From contig JBLDXI010000017.1 in assembly GCA_047495785.1 (NCBI GenBank), positions 496,001-560,000 of the forward strand: DNA of 64,000 nt, in the 5' to 3' direction. Position numbers and translations under genes: made by a program. This document shows positions 12,216-22,086 of the stretch, one piece after another. Origin of the DNA: Lepidodermella squamata (Eukaryota; Gastrotricha). Every line of letters starts with the position of its first letter. Position 1 is the stretch's first letter. The notes under the pieces are model-generated. The model saw nothing but the letters and a program-made list of their open reading frames with translations, ran no database searches and had not been told where the DNA came from.

Positions 12216-13459
12216 AAGTTCATTCGACTATATTTTTTCATAAAAATTATTATTAATTTGATAATTAAATTCTAAAAAAATTGCAACTTGGATATTATGA
12301 TTAATTCATGTAACCAAGGAAGAGAGCAGCAATGTCGGCACGTGATATTTCGCTCTAGTCACCCGTCTCGACCCATCATGACCCTGGAAATAAGACGTCA
12401 TAAATCATGATTCAAGTTATGGCCGAAGTGAGATACAGGTAGACGTGAGTATTGAACATTGTGTACCTGCTGATTGTGAAGCACGCAAAAAATCTATCGA
12501 TTTTCGGCGTCATTACGTTTGATTAGGATTTTTTCAGGTGTGGGGAAGCACGTCGTGCGCATTTGAATATATACGCATTAACACGGCTTCAAGAAGACGT
12601 AGTAATATCAACTTTAGCCCCTGACAACGCTTCGAAGGCGCGTTATAGCTGTTAGTTTTTTAAGAGGCATCAAATTACCAGAGCACTCATCGCCTCGCTC
12701 TTGAGTAGGTAAGGACATTTCAATCTGTATGTTGAATTACGCCTCAAGCAGGTATTTTGTAATAATTCTCTGATTTTTCATTGTAGTGTTATGCGTGTAA
12801 ATCAGGAATAAGGAGAGCCTGAGGTGGGCTCTTTTTTATCGATTATTTTTTACGCGATCAAAGAGATAAAAATCACGAGTTTAATTTCCCTGTTATAACC
12901 CGCAGAATTTGGCTTGGAGCACGTGATCAAAACGTCAAGAATTTCTCTCACGGAATTATTCGAAAAAATTGCTGTTCTTGCTGTAACCCGAAAATCGAAA
13001 AATATTGTATAAAAAATATAAAAGAGTCGAATATAATTCAAATTTTCACAGGTCATCTCGCAGCTGAAGTTTTATTTCGCAACACCGGAGGGACTTTTTT
13101 CATGAAAAATCGTGTTTATCCTGGCGAACTTCATGCCAATTTTTCCTTAAATCCACTTTGTTGCAGCGAATCAAGTATCAAGTGCATCAATGAATAATGT
13201 TTATTTATTTATTTATTTTTCACTTTTCTTGTCCATGTCCAAGTTTCCAACGTCCGACGTCCGAAGTGCCCTTGACTTGACCCAGGTCATGTTTTACAAA
13301 GAGGTCAATTTCTATATATATATTTCGCTCATTTTGAACAATCTGCTGCATTTCAAACACTCGTGCTAGCGATTATGAGCGAGAAATTCTTTAAAGACCT
13401 CACCAAATTCATTATTTTAAAAATAACATTTCAGGAATTTGTGTTTAAAATAACAAAAA
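12216..13459. other. Intergenic region between divergent genes
   Basis: This 1.24-kb AT-rich stretch separates the divergently transcribed exchanger copy 2 and methyltransferase A, so it must hold both promoters. A TATATATATA run at about 13314-13323, some 140 bases before the methyltransferase ATG, is the only TATA-like element I can point to. There is a short TTTA run near 13200. I see no supported gene. Confidence 0.4.
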
Positions 13460-15924
13460 ATGAGTCCAGCCGTATCTGGCCCAGCGATGCGTGACGACTA
13501 CAACACGCACTCGTCAATCCAGCTGCAAGCTGTCCGCAAAATGAAGCCATTCATCGACAGCGGCATCGAACTCCACTCGGCTGATATCGCCCCGAACAGC
13601 CCATTCATCATCGCCGACTTCGGCTCAAGCACTGGCGCCAACAGTTCCGAGGCCATGTCGATGATCATCGACGGACTTCGTAACAAGTACGGCTTCGAGA
13701 AAATTCCATCGATTTTGACCGTCCACGAAGACATCCCATGCAATAATTGGAACATTTTGTTCAATTACATACAAAATGACGATCGGTCTTATCTGAAGAA
13801 GCACAAGGGTGTCTTCACCGTGGCGGCTGGTATCAGTTTCTTCGAGCAAGTTTTGCCGGAAAACAGCGTTCAATTCGCGTTTTCAAGCAGTGCAGTCCAT
13901 TGGTTGTCGAAATCTCCACTCGAAGCTGTCGCAAAACTGAGTAAGTCTTATTGTAACTTTTTACAAATGCTCAAATACGAAATTAATTATTAGTTGGCTG
14001 TGTCTTTTTTCATCTTGCCAAAACCTTTTTCCTTCTTGCCAAACATCTTTTTCTATCTAACCAAAATTTTGTTCTGGATAATCATTTAATTATAAAACCT
14101 AGTGTAAATTTGCAATAAATCTTTTTTCATCTTGCCAACGTCTTTTTTTATCTTGCCAACATATTTATTAATATTATACCAAGTAAATTGAACACATTTT
14201 TCAATCGGGCAATATTCCTTCGATGGTTTCTTGTCAATCTAAATCCTCGGGAAATTTTCAGCAACCATTAGTAGCACGGCGGCCACGGTCATCACGCCTA
14301 CGACTGCTCTTCCATACGCGACCATGATTGCCTCGTGCGAGACCTGGCGGCCGTCCTATCTCTTGATTCGAAGTTCCCAAAGATTAGGCCTTAATACACG
14401 GTATACGGTCCACGGATGGCCTTGGCCTGAGGAACCGAATCGAGACATTGATTTTCTCGATTTCCCGAAGCGAGGACACGATGACTAACCCCTTGGGTGG
14501 TAGGCTATTGAGGATTTCGTAGTCACCGCAAGAAAGCAATTGAAACACGTGGCAAAATGAAAAAAAGATGTTGGCAATATGAAAAAGGATTTTTCGTATT
14601 TTTCACGCGATAAAATGCTGGTTAGATAAATAAAAATGGAAATTTTTGGTTAGATAGAAACAGATTTTTAGGAAGATGAAAAAAGATTTGGGCAAGATGA
14701 AAAAAGATTAACCCTATTAGTTAGCAATTTTAGTTATTAAATTGATAAATTACTTTTAAATTATTTCAAATTATTTTTCGGAAAATTTCTAATATTATAA
14801 TTTAGACGCTCATCGGTGAAATTTAGCTCTACATTTTTATATTCTTTGAAAAAATTCTAAGTAAATTCAAAGTTTCTGAAAATCGTACCTGATGCTAGAC
14901 TGGACAAGTGCAAAAATCAAGTCTCTTCAAATGCCATGTTGACCGAAATGTCTGATTCGTTGCGGGGAATCGGAATTTGATGAAGTTCGAAAAAATCTAT
15001 TTTCGATTATCGATATCGATTGATTATCGATTTTCAGAAAATTGATTTGCCCGATCAGACAAGTGAATTCAGAGTCGGATTCCCCGCCACGAATTAGACA
15101 TTTTGGTCAAAATGGCATTTGACGAGACTTACTTTTTGTAGACATTAAATAACTATTTGTGATATATATTATCGACATTACACGATTGTACACTTAGGAT
15201 TTGACACATATTTGTTGACAAATTTGTTTTCTGATGACCAAATTTACGCCTGAAATATTTTGATCGACTAGGAATTTTTTGAAATTTTTGATGATTTAAA
15301 ATGGCTTCTTTCCCTTTAGACGAAGAATTTTTCGCACCGTGGTATTTTCCGGAGAACTCCAAGAGCCTGCAAGTCTTCAAAGACCAAGCTGCAGAAGACT
15401 GGGCAAATTTCCTAACAGCTCGATCGAAAGAACTCATGAAAGGCGGCGTCCTAGTCGTTAATTCGCTGACCACGCAAAGCTGCGACTCGGCCATGTACGA
15501 AAGCATGAAAATCGCCTCTGCGAAGCTTGTAGCAAGCGGCGTAATCTCTCAAAAAGAAGTCATTCGATTCCAAGTTCCTATGTTCTGGCGATCGCTTGAA
15601 GACATCACGAGTCGAGGTGATCTTTATCAACAACTCGGCCTGGAAATGATCAAGGCTGAACGGTTGCCGGATGACAACCACTGGATCTATCAACGATACT
15701 TGCAACACGGCGATGGTAAGCTATTCGCTGAAGAGTTCATGAATTTCATGGCGGCTGTTAGCGAGATTTCGATCCTTGGAGGCCTGGATAGCTGCCGAAG
15801 TGATGATGAGAAGAAAAAGATTGTTCAGCTGCTTTTCGCAGAACAGCGACATTATATCAGCGCTGATCCTGTCAAGTATGCTGCTTCTCTAGCTGCAAAT
15901 GCTTTCATTTTCAAGAAGAAGTGA
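13460..15924 (+). CDS. SABATH-type SAM-dependent carboxyl methyltransferase A
   Basis: Predicted cytosolic SAM-dependent methyltransferase of 361 residues that would methylate a small-molecule carboxyl group, as SABATH relatives do; the substrate is unknown. Exons: 13460-13940 and 15320-15924, phase 1. SABATH landmarks in order: GPAMRDDYNTHS near residue 7 (N-terminal SAM/substrate segment), IADFGSSTGANSSEAM (SAM motif I), and SFFEQVLPENSVQFAFSSSA followed by HWLSKSP (the family's LFP...SS..LHWLS block). After the intron come FKDQAAEDWANFLTARSKEL and a GGVLVV strand. First of three tandem copies with identical exon lengths (481 + 605). The 1379-nt intron is inflated by a foldback element. A poly(A) signal TTAATAAAATAAAA follows near 16006. 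Confidence 0.85.
13996..14714. mobile_element. Foldback/MITE in the intron of methyltransferase A
   Basis: Two inverted arms of about 70 bases can be aligned. The left begins near 13996 and contains TCTTTTTTCATCTTGCC and CTATCTAACCAAAATT; the right ends near 14714 with the reverse complements. The arms are flanked by a candidate 8-bp target-site duplication TATTAGTT at 13988-13995 and 14715-14722. No transposase frame is present. An 8-bp TSD suggests a hAT-, P- or Merlin-like origin, but the family is not assignable by eye. Confidence 0.65.
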
Positions 15925-16058
15925 GCCTGAACGGTGTTTCGGGAAACAATTTTTAAAATTGTGATTCCTGAAGATCAAAAGCTTAATGTTGTCATTTCTC
16001 TGAAATTAATAAAATAAAAAATTATTACGAAAGTAATCAGCTTTATTAACTTCTGTCA

Positions 16059-16711
16059 ACTGGGGTGACTTTACCCACTTTGGCGTACTAAAATGGAGTG
16101 ACTCAGAGTTGTCCACGGGCCGGGTTCGGGTCTGACTTTTGAAACCAGTGGTGGAATTTATAGGTAACCAGATGCCGCTGCTAAACGTCCGTTTTCACCT
16201 CAAATGGCAGTATTCAACGATATAACAATCTAACTTTTATTGCTTAGTGTTGGGCGCTGATTAAAATACAGCTAATTGTGACTACGGGCCGGGCCGCATT
16301 TTCACATTCGTTCTTACGGGCCGGGCCGGGCTCCGAAAATTCGGCCCGTGGACAACTCTGGAGTGACTTAGGCATAGGAAGATGCGTTCATAAGGTAAAT
16401 ACCCCGCGAGTATGGTACCGTTGGATAGCCGGGAGGAAATGCTATCTGAAAATGGCATACGATTTCTATTTCGATAAGACGGCTTCAATTGGGCAGTCAA
16501 TAAAGTGTTCATAAAAATTTCGAAAATTTCCCAAAACTTCGCCTGCTATTATATGTCCCTTGATGGGTTGTATTGATGTGCATTATACACAATCAGGCTG
16601 GCCTTTCCTTGGGTTATCCAACGGCAACCCTATCACTGAGTTTACCTATTATGCCTAAGTCGCCCCATTTTGGTACGTCAAAGTGACCTCACTGCCCAAA
16701 GTCACCCCAGT
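16059..16711. mobile_element. TIR element (ACTGGGGTGACTTT family), interrupted
   Basis: The left end ACTGGGGTGACTTTACCCA with GGCGTACTAAAATGG is matched by the inverse of the right end around 16665-16711 (CATTTTGGTACGTC, CAAAGTCACCCCAGT). It has no coding potential that I recognise. It is itself split by a smaller hAT-like insertion at 16104-16360. Extra CCCCAGTGACTTTGG arms just beyond the right end suggest a partial second copy. Confidence 0.6.
16104..16360. mobile_element. hAT-like MITE nested in another element
   Basis: A 257-bp element with terminal inverted repeats CAGAGTTGTCCACGGGCCG and its inverse CGGCCCGTGGACAACTCTG. It is flanked by a perfect 8-bp direct repeat GAGTGACT (16096-16103 and 16361-16368). 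The CAG start and 8-bp duplication are typical of hAT elements. It carries no transposase. The insertion is inside the ACTGGGGTG element, so it is the younger of the two. Confidence 0.75.
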
Positions 16712-16815
16712 GAAGTCACCCCAGTGACTTTGGGCAGTGAGGTTAAAGTTAGGTGAGTGAAAGTTGATGGTAGCATATAAACGCGGATAACAAGGATCAG
16801 GATAAGGATCCAAAA
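16600..16815 (+). repeat. Dispersed repeat, copy 1 (partner at 24178-24325)
   Basis: The segment beginning GGTTATCCAACGGCA, running through the right arm of the ACTGGGGTG element and on to GTTGATGGTAGCATATAAAC and AAGGATCAGGATAAGGATC, recurs at 24178-24325. The partner lacks the extra CCCCAGTG arms. Because sequence beyond the element end is shared, the pair reflects a larger repeat or a nested family rather than one clean insertion. Confidence 0.7.
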
Positions 16816-17346
16816 GAACCGCCGGGTCATGGCCTACACTTTGCCGTCGGCCAGTCGCAATACGACGCGTCGTTGACCAGAAAAAAAGACTTTTCGACAG
16901 ACCCAGGAATTGGATCTAAATATCGGATCTCGCTGTCTTTTTTGGCAGTTAAAGTGTTAAGTATCCTGCGATCGGGGGCGGACAAACATGAAATAAATGA
17001 ACGGTGTGATGACTTGCATTAAAACTTGACACAAAATATCGCAATTCAAAAGCATCAGAGCGGAATTTTTGAATGGCGAATGTTTTATCACCATAACGAA
17101 TGTTCCCAAACGTTACACACGGAACGCCTTTGTCTATCCGCCAAGAGTATCATGTTGTGATCAAACTTTTTTTCTTTTTAAAATGTGGCGGTTTCTAACA
17201 GCGTTTTATTGGATATTCATCAGCGATCATGCACGAATTCATCTCTCTCTGGTTTAGAATGAAATATTAACTGGACACTTGACTAAGATCATTCTCGTGA
17301 CTCATCAACTCTTTTTCTCCACGGATCGCTGCGATCTCGAGTTGAT

Positions 17347-17753
17347 TTACAGCTTGTAAACTACGAACACCGATGGAACAGTAGCATACGAAAAGCATGC
17401 CGTGTGAAGCCAGCAGAGTCCGTCTAAAGAGGCTGCGAATGACGCGCCTTTGCACTTATTCGCGCCTTCTTTCTCGCAGGCGGCGAGGCAATCGGTTAGT
17501 GATCCCACTTTTAGCTCCTTGTACAAATTATCGCACATGAGGCCGTACTTCTTGAACTTGCCAATAGCTGAAAAATGAGATTCGATATGAGGAACAGGAG
17601 CGTTGCAAAAAAGAGATACTCACTTTGAACGGGGGCTGATGACTGGATGGCAGCTGAAAAATACGTGATACAAAATCAGGAGCGTAACGAAAGGAGCTCG
17701 GCCTTACCAGCTAGAGTGAAGAGAGCAAAAGCGACGAAAATTCGACTGAGCAT
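17347..17753 (-). CDS. Small secreted PAN/apple-like cysteine-rich protein
   Basis: Predicted secreted protein of 98 residues; role unknown. Exons: 17753-17708, 17653-17624, 17567-17347. Residues 1-16 (MLSRIFVAFALFTLAA) form a clear signal peptide. The mature part has six Cys in the order LMCDNL, DCLAACE, NKCKGASFA, LCWLHTACF. This spacing resembles a PAN/apple adhesion module, in which CxxxC and an aromatic strand follow a disulfide. The protein is barely longer than one module, so it would act as a single-domain secreted factor. A TATAAG on the minus strand lies 87 bases upstream of the ATG. Family assignment rests on cysteine spacing only; the signal peptide and gene model are firmer. Confidence 0.65.
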
Positions 17754-17839
17754 GATTAGAACGAGAAATTCACGTGAGATGAAACAATGGATCTACTGTA
17801 TGGGTGAAACTGACACCCTACTCGGTGAATGCCTCCGGT

Positions 17840-17845
17840 CTTATA
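17840..17845 (-). promoter_or_regulatory. Candidate TATA box for the PAN-like gene
   Basis: Minus-strand TATAAG within GAGCCTATAAGACCGG, 87 bases upstream of the start codon, is at a plausible distance for a short 5' UTR. This is a motif match only. Confidence 0.35.
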
Positions 17846-18905
17846 GGCTCTCTGGGTGCATTCCGCCCACCAACCGTTGGTTCAGCTGTTATGTCTAGAC
17901 ATCAAAGATCGATGAAAATTGCTCTCTATTTTTCGGATCTGCAAAATTAAGATGTGAGTTGACCTGGTAAACGAGACGATCAAATTCTACAGGTTTATTA
18001 CATGTTTGATAACTGTGAAAAAGTTTCATATATGGCATATATATCAGGTTTCAGAGGGGAAACGCGTTACCGCCAAATCAAGACGATGTTACCCTGATTA
18101 AAGCTGAATTTCGGCATCGCCTAGGCTCCCGACTGTTATAAATAACGCCCTTATTTTGAGGGTGTAGTCCACAGCATTTTTGCTGGGTATGGTTTGTTCC
18201 ATTCAGCGTTAGCTGTACGTTATATTCTAAGCATTGGATTAATCAATTAATCAAGTTTACGGACTGAGAGGCAAAATTGCTGGAATAAGAGGCTTGCCTC
18301 AAAACTTCTATACTTCTTTTTGTTGTACAACTGGCAGAATGCTAATTAGGTAGTGCACCTCCCACTTGATCGGGGATCGGCCATGTCGATTCAATAAAAA
18401 GCGGAGAAAATTATAGCACTTTAATATTCGAATCACTGTACGCCATTTCGATCTACGAAGAGAAGAAAATTTCGAGATTACGTTTTCGTCAACCCTAAAA
18501 TAGCAGTGATACTTTTAATGATTCATGGCTGGATGGAACTTAGGATCAAATACACATATGAATTTTCACCGATGCATGCCCGGTGATTATGACTACGGTC
18601 ATATCAAACATTAATAATTCGTGTCGATATTGAATTGGCAAATGACTATTTAGTTACAGGATATTCTTGAGCTAGAAAGAACCGTTCAAAGTCAGGCTTT
18701 TGAACCTCATGGGATTCTTTCTTACGTTACTAGACGTCATTTTGACGCACCAGATTCTGCTAATACGGAGGTTCGCCGGGAATTTCATGAATTTGGGCTC
18801 GATTAGAGCTTCGGATCGAATCAAACTAACCGAATTTCCTGGTTCTTCGGCTTAGCGCCTTTTTTTATTTACTAAAAGTTTTCGGCCACGTCACAATATA
18901 TCTAT
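17846..18905. other. Intergenic region with a short dispersed repeat
   Basis: I see no gene here. Bases 18363-18396 (beginning CACTTGATCGGGGATCGGC and ending TCGATTCAATA) recur almost exactly at 20263-20296, differing at one position, so both belong to some interspersed repeat. The rest is anonymous AT-rich sequence. Confidence 0.5.
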
Positions 18906-19600
18906 TCAAAGACTCAGGCCTAGAACGTTCATCTTATTTTTGAAATATTCCACGTCGAATTTCAGAGGAAAACAGTTAGACGGCAACTCATTCCATTTCG
19001 CAATGATTTGCTGCAGCCTGTTGTAAGGTTCGATGTTGCTGACTGGTCGGCGGGCGGATGGTAATTTGGAAGCGGTGCTGTTTCGCGATTCCATATTTCG
19101 CGATTTTGAGCGCAATTTTTGGATAACGTGGAAGCGGTCTCGAATTTGTTTGGTTCCTCTCCTACCAACCACGATTTTGTAAATATACGTCATAACGCCA
19201 ACAAATCGTCTTTGGTTCAGGGGTGTTAGCGTTACCTTGGTCATCCTGGTGAAACGATCTTGGACTGATTGAAGTCGATCTAGGGTGTTTTTCGATGCGT
19301 GGGCGTATGCGACCATACCGCTTTCGAGGATTGGAAGCGCGTACGTTTTGAACGCGTTCGCCATTTGTCTCATGGATAGGTAGGGGCGCAGTCTGAGGAG
19401 CTGGGTTACGACTGTGTTTGCCGGTGCTGCGAGTTTGGAGACACACGTTTCCATCGACAACGCCGGGTCAAGAGTGAGGCCAAGTAGCACTGCTGGAACC
19501 GATGTGATAAAGCAAACATGATCTGTGAAGTTTGAATTTTAGCTGATCCCATGTCGGATATTCAAGGTCACATTTTCGGTTGTAGGGTGAAATAAGACAT
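18906..19600 (-). pseudogene. Non-LTR retrotransposon reverse-transcriptase remnant
   Basis: The minus-strand frame encodes the C-terminal end of a LINE reverse-transcriptase ORF. LLGLTLDPALSMETCVSKLA matches the LGVTLD motif block. YALPILESGMVAYA with LQSVQDRFTRM, then RRGTKQIRDRF and IIAKWNELP, follow in the order normal for CR1/Jockey/RTE-type tails. Upstream, NVLFHPTTENVTLN continues the same frame until an in-frame TAA near 19545, and nothing of the YxDD catalytic core is present. This is therefore a 5'-truncated, inactivated copy. The LINE clade is not decidable by eye. Confidence 0.7.
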
Positions 19601-20039
19601 TGGCCGGATAAAAGAAGACATTGGTCTGATGGAAAAAGTTTTACCCATTATTATTATTATTATTTTTATTAATATAACGGAATTTTTCTCAATTCTTAAT
19701 TTGTTCTTTTTAGTAGTAAATTTTATCAAGTATTCCGCCGACTCCGCCCGTCAACTGCTGTATCAGCTGTTGTTTTGTTCCCGCGTTTAAAATAAACATT
19801 GATGATTCACAAGAATATTTTTCCATTTTTCAGTTTAGCAAGAAGAAAGACGACAGAAAGCTTAACTCGTTAATTAAGACGATGAAATTCTCGGATGGTA
19901 TACACATCTACAGCCCGTACCCGTACCGCATGTACAGCGTGTCCCATATGTAACACAAGCAAAGAAAATACACAAGAAAGGGTTCAGAAATTCCAAAATG
20001 AGAGACCAATTCGCATCTAATGGCCAGAAAACATTTAGA

Positions 20040-20175
20040 AAAATTCAAAAAAATTACGACAATGATAATCAAGTATGCCAGTTGTTAAAAGGATTAAAAA
20101 AGTCCGGAGAAATGTTGTCAACGGGGTAAAATACCGAAAATTACCGAACCAGTTACCATCGGGATTTTCCGGGTT
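20040..20175 (+). repeat. Interspersed repeat, copy 1 (partner at 21108-21247)
   Basis: The block from ATTCAAAAAAATTACG through GATTAAAAAAGTCCGGAGAAA to ACCGAACCAGTTACCATCGG recurs about 1.07 kb downstream at roughly 80 percent identity by eye. No coding function is evident. The family is not recognised. Confidence 0.65.
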
Positions 20176-20262
20176 TTCTCCCGGTAAATTTTTCATTTCT
20201 TCGGATGAGTCGCGGATAAAAGTCGGACTTCTCTCTCTGTAGGGATAATTGAAAAAAATTAT

Positions 20263-20296
20263 CACTTGATCGGGGATCGGCGATGTCGATTCAATA
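20263..20296 (+). repeat. Second copy of the CACTTGATCGGGG short repeat
   Basis: Near-identical to 18363-18396, with one substitution (GGCG versus GGCC). Flanking sequence differs between the two, so this is a dispersed rather than segmental repeat. Confidence 0.6.
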
Positions 20297-21107
20297 ATTA
20301 TTTTTCCATTAAAAGGCATCTATACCAGAAAATAGTTCATAAATCGCGACGCTAAAAATGAAAAATATATGTTTTACATCCACCTATTTACCGGATATTG
20401 TGAATAGAGAATAGATTATATAAAAAGTTTAAAGCCAGTTTTTTTACAACTGGTGAAACTGGCGTGTGCTTTTTTTTAGGGTTTTTTTTAGGAAAAAAGA
20501 AAATATTTCGAATCAAAAATATGAAATAAAATATGTTTCTTCAATGACAGTTAAGAGTTCAAGCAAGAGAATGCAAAGATAAGTGACTCACGTTTTCACG
20601 CAAGCTCTAAATACGTCTTCTATTTATCAAAATATTTCGGAAAATCGAGGTCGAGTTAGAGCTCGATTTGCCACGCGCCAGGATCACAGGTGTTGACGGC
20701 GATGACGGCAAAGTAGCGTCCTTTGTCACTCAAATATCTTCGGAAGAAAACTTTAACAACAACTTTCGAGAGCGAAACCCTTTGAAAGACAATGAACAGT
20801 ACGAGCGAGCCGATTACAGATGTATCATGGCAATTCCATTGCAAGGAAATTTGTAAATATGATTTTATAATTTTCTAAAAATTTTTAAATGATTGCCGGA
20901 AGGTAAAATTAATTATATCATTTTAATTTCATCAATTTCATTCAATTTCATCAAATTGCGGAATATTATCACAAATAATTTAAGGCTACTCTGATGATTA
21001 ATTTGGCAGTATCCTCCTAGAAGATTATACTCACTTATAATTTTATTGAAATTTTATCCTCCTTGAAGAATAGGTACAGTACAGAAATTTGAACTATAAT
21101 TTTCAGA

Positions 21108-21247
21108 AAAATTCAAAAAATCACATTAATATTTATCAAGTATGTCACTTGTTAATGCTGGGATTAAAAAGGTCTGGAGAAATTTGGTCCAATCGAATAA
21201 AATACCGAAAATAACCGAACCAGTTACCATCGGGGTTTTCTACGGTA
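21108..21247 (+). repeat. Interspersed repeat, copy 2 (partner at 20040-20175)
   Basis: Shares TATCAAGTATG, GGGATTAAAAAGGTCTGGAG and ACCGAACCAGTTACCATCGG with the copy at 20040, in the same orientation. It lies in the long gene-poor interval between the PAN-like gene and methyltransferase B. Confidence 0.65.
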
Positions 21248-21622
21248 GAAATTTCTATTTTTCGGTTAAATCACGGATGAGAGATGTAAGATTCTCTCGG
21301 GAGATTCATTTTATTAAATTGGGTGAATTTCCTACACATTTTCTAATTTAAAAAAATAGTGGCTAAACTTCTGGGACACGTTGTAATAATTGCACTAAAA
21401 TATATTCCGGCAATTCACAGAAATATTTGACCTCTCGACATCAGCCAATCGGGTTGTAGCCCTAAGCAATAAGAGCCTGAATAATTTCACTAAAAATTTC
21501 ACCAAAAATATTTTCAGAATTTTGATCAAAGAAACTCCGCTATGATTAATGATTAACGAAGTTTCAGCTTAAGTTTTTTCTCTTTTCAGTCAAGCCTGAG
21601 CTGCGGAAAATTATTCTAATAG

Positions 21623-21988
21623 ATGGGAAACAAGAGTGTTGACAATGTTATCCCCGTGTTCTATGAAATCATCGCGAGACAGCGGGCCGACGGAATTCTG
21701 ATAATTCAAATGCCAAGTATTGGCCAGGCGACCTGCTGTTATCAGTAGAGCAACAACAAGGATTGCGGCTATTACGCTTTGGCAAATGTCGCGGAACTGA
21801 TTTGCAACAATGATCCGACCGAATTCAACTACGACAGCTCTAAGATCAGGGAACATCTTCTTTCCTGCTACGATTCGCGAAAAATCATTCGATTTCTTAC
21901 TTTGCCTGCGCTGAAGAAACGAGGACCAGCTCCGAAACCGAAGCCCAGAAAGATTTCCGTGTCAAAAACCGACAAGTCCACTGCTTAA
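21623..21988 (+). pseudogene. Possible Ulp1-like (C48) peptidase remnant
   Basis: One reading frame runs from an ATG at 21623 to a stop at 21986-21988, broken by a TAG at 21746-21748. After the break it reads SNNKDCGYYALANVAELIC, then DPTEFNYDSSKIREHLLSC. This resembles the Gln-x-x-x-DCG-x-x-A catalytic cysteine block and following helix of Ulp1/C48 peptidase domains carried by some DNA transposons. The His and Asp parts of the active site are not visible upstream. With an internal stop and only about 120 codons, it is best read as a decayed transposon fragment, immediately left of the foldback element. Confidence 0.4.
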
Positions 21989-22086
21989 CAGCATTGCTTT
22001 CTTTTTTACCTAATTTATTTCTACTTCCTTGATAATAACGCGACAGTAATTCATTCCTCCACCTTAATAATGATTTCTGCGTCATG

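Noticed and set aside
16278-16514. Overlapping plus and minus ORFs of about 77 codons
   Set aside because: They cross the boundary of the nested hAT-like insertion, so they are chance frames in mobile DNA.
20668-20856. 62-codon ORF (MPRARITGVDGDDGKVASF...)
   Set aside because: It is short, single-exon, overlapped by an antisense frame of equal length, and shows no recognisable domain or splice context.
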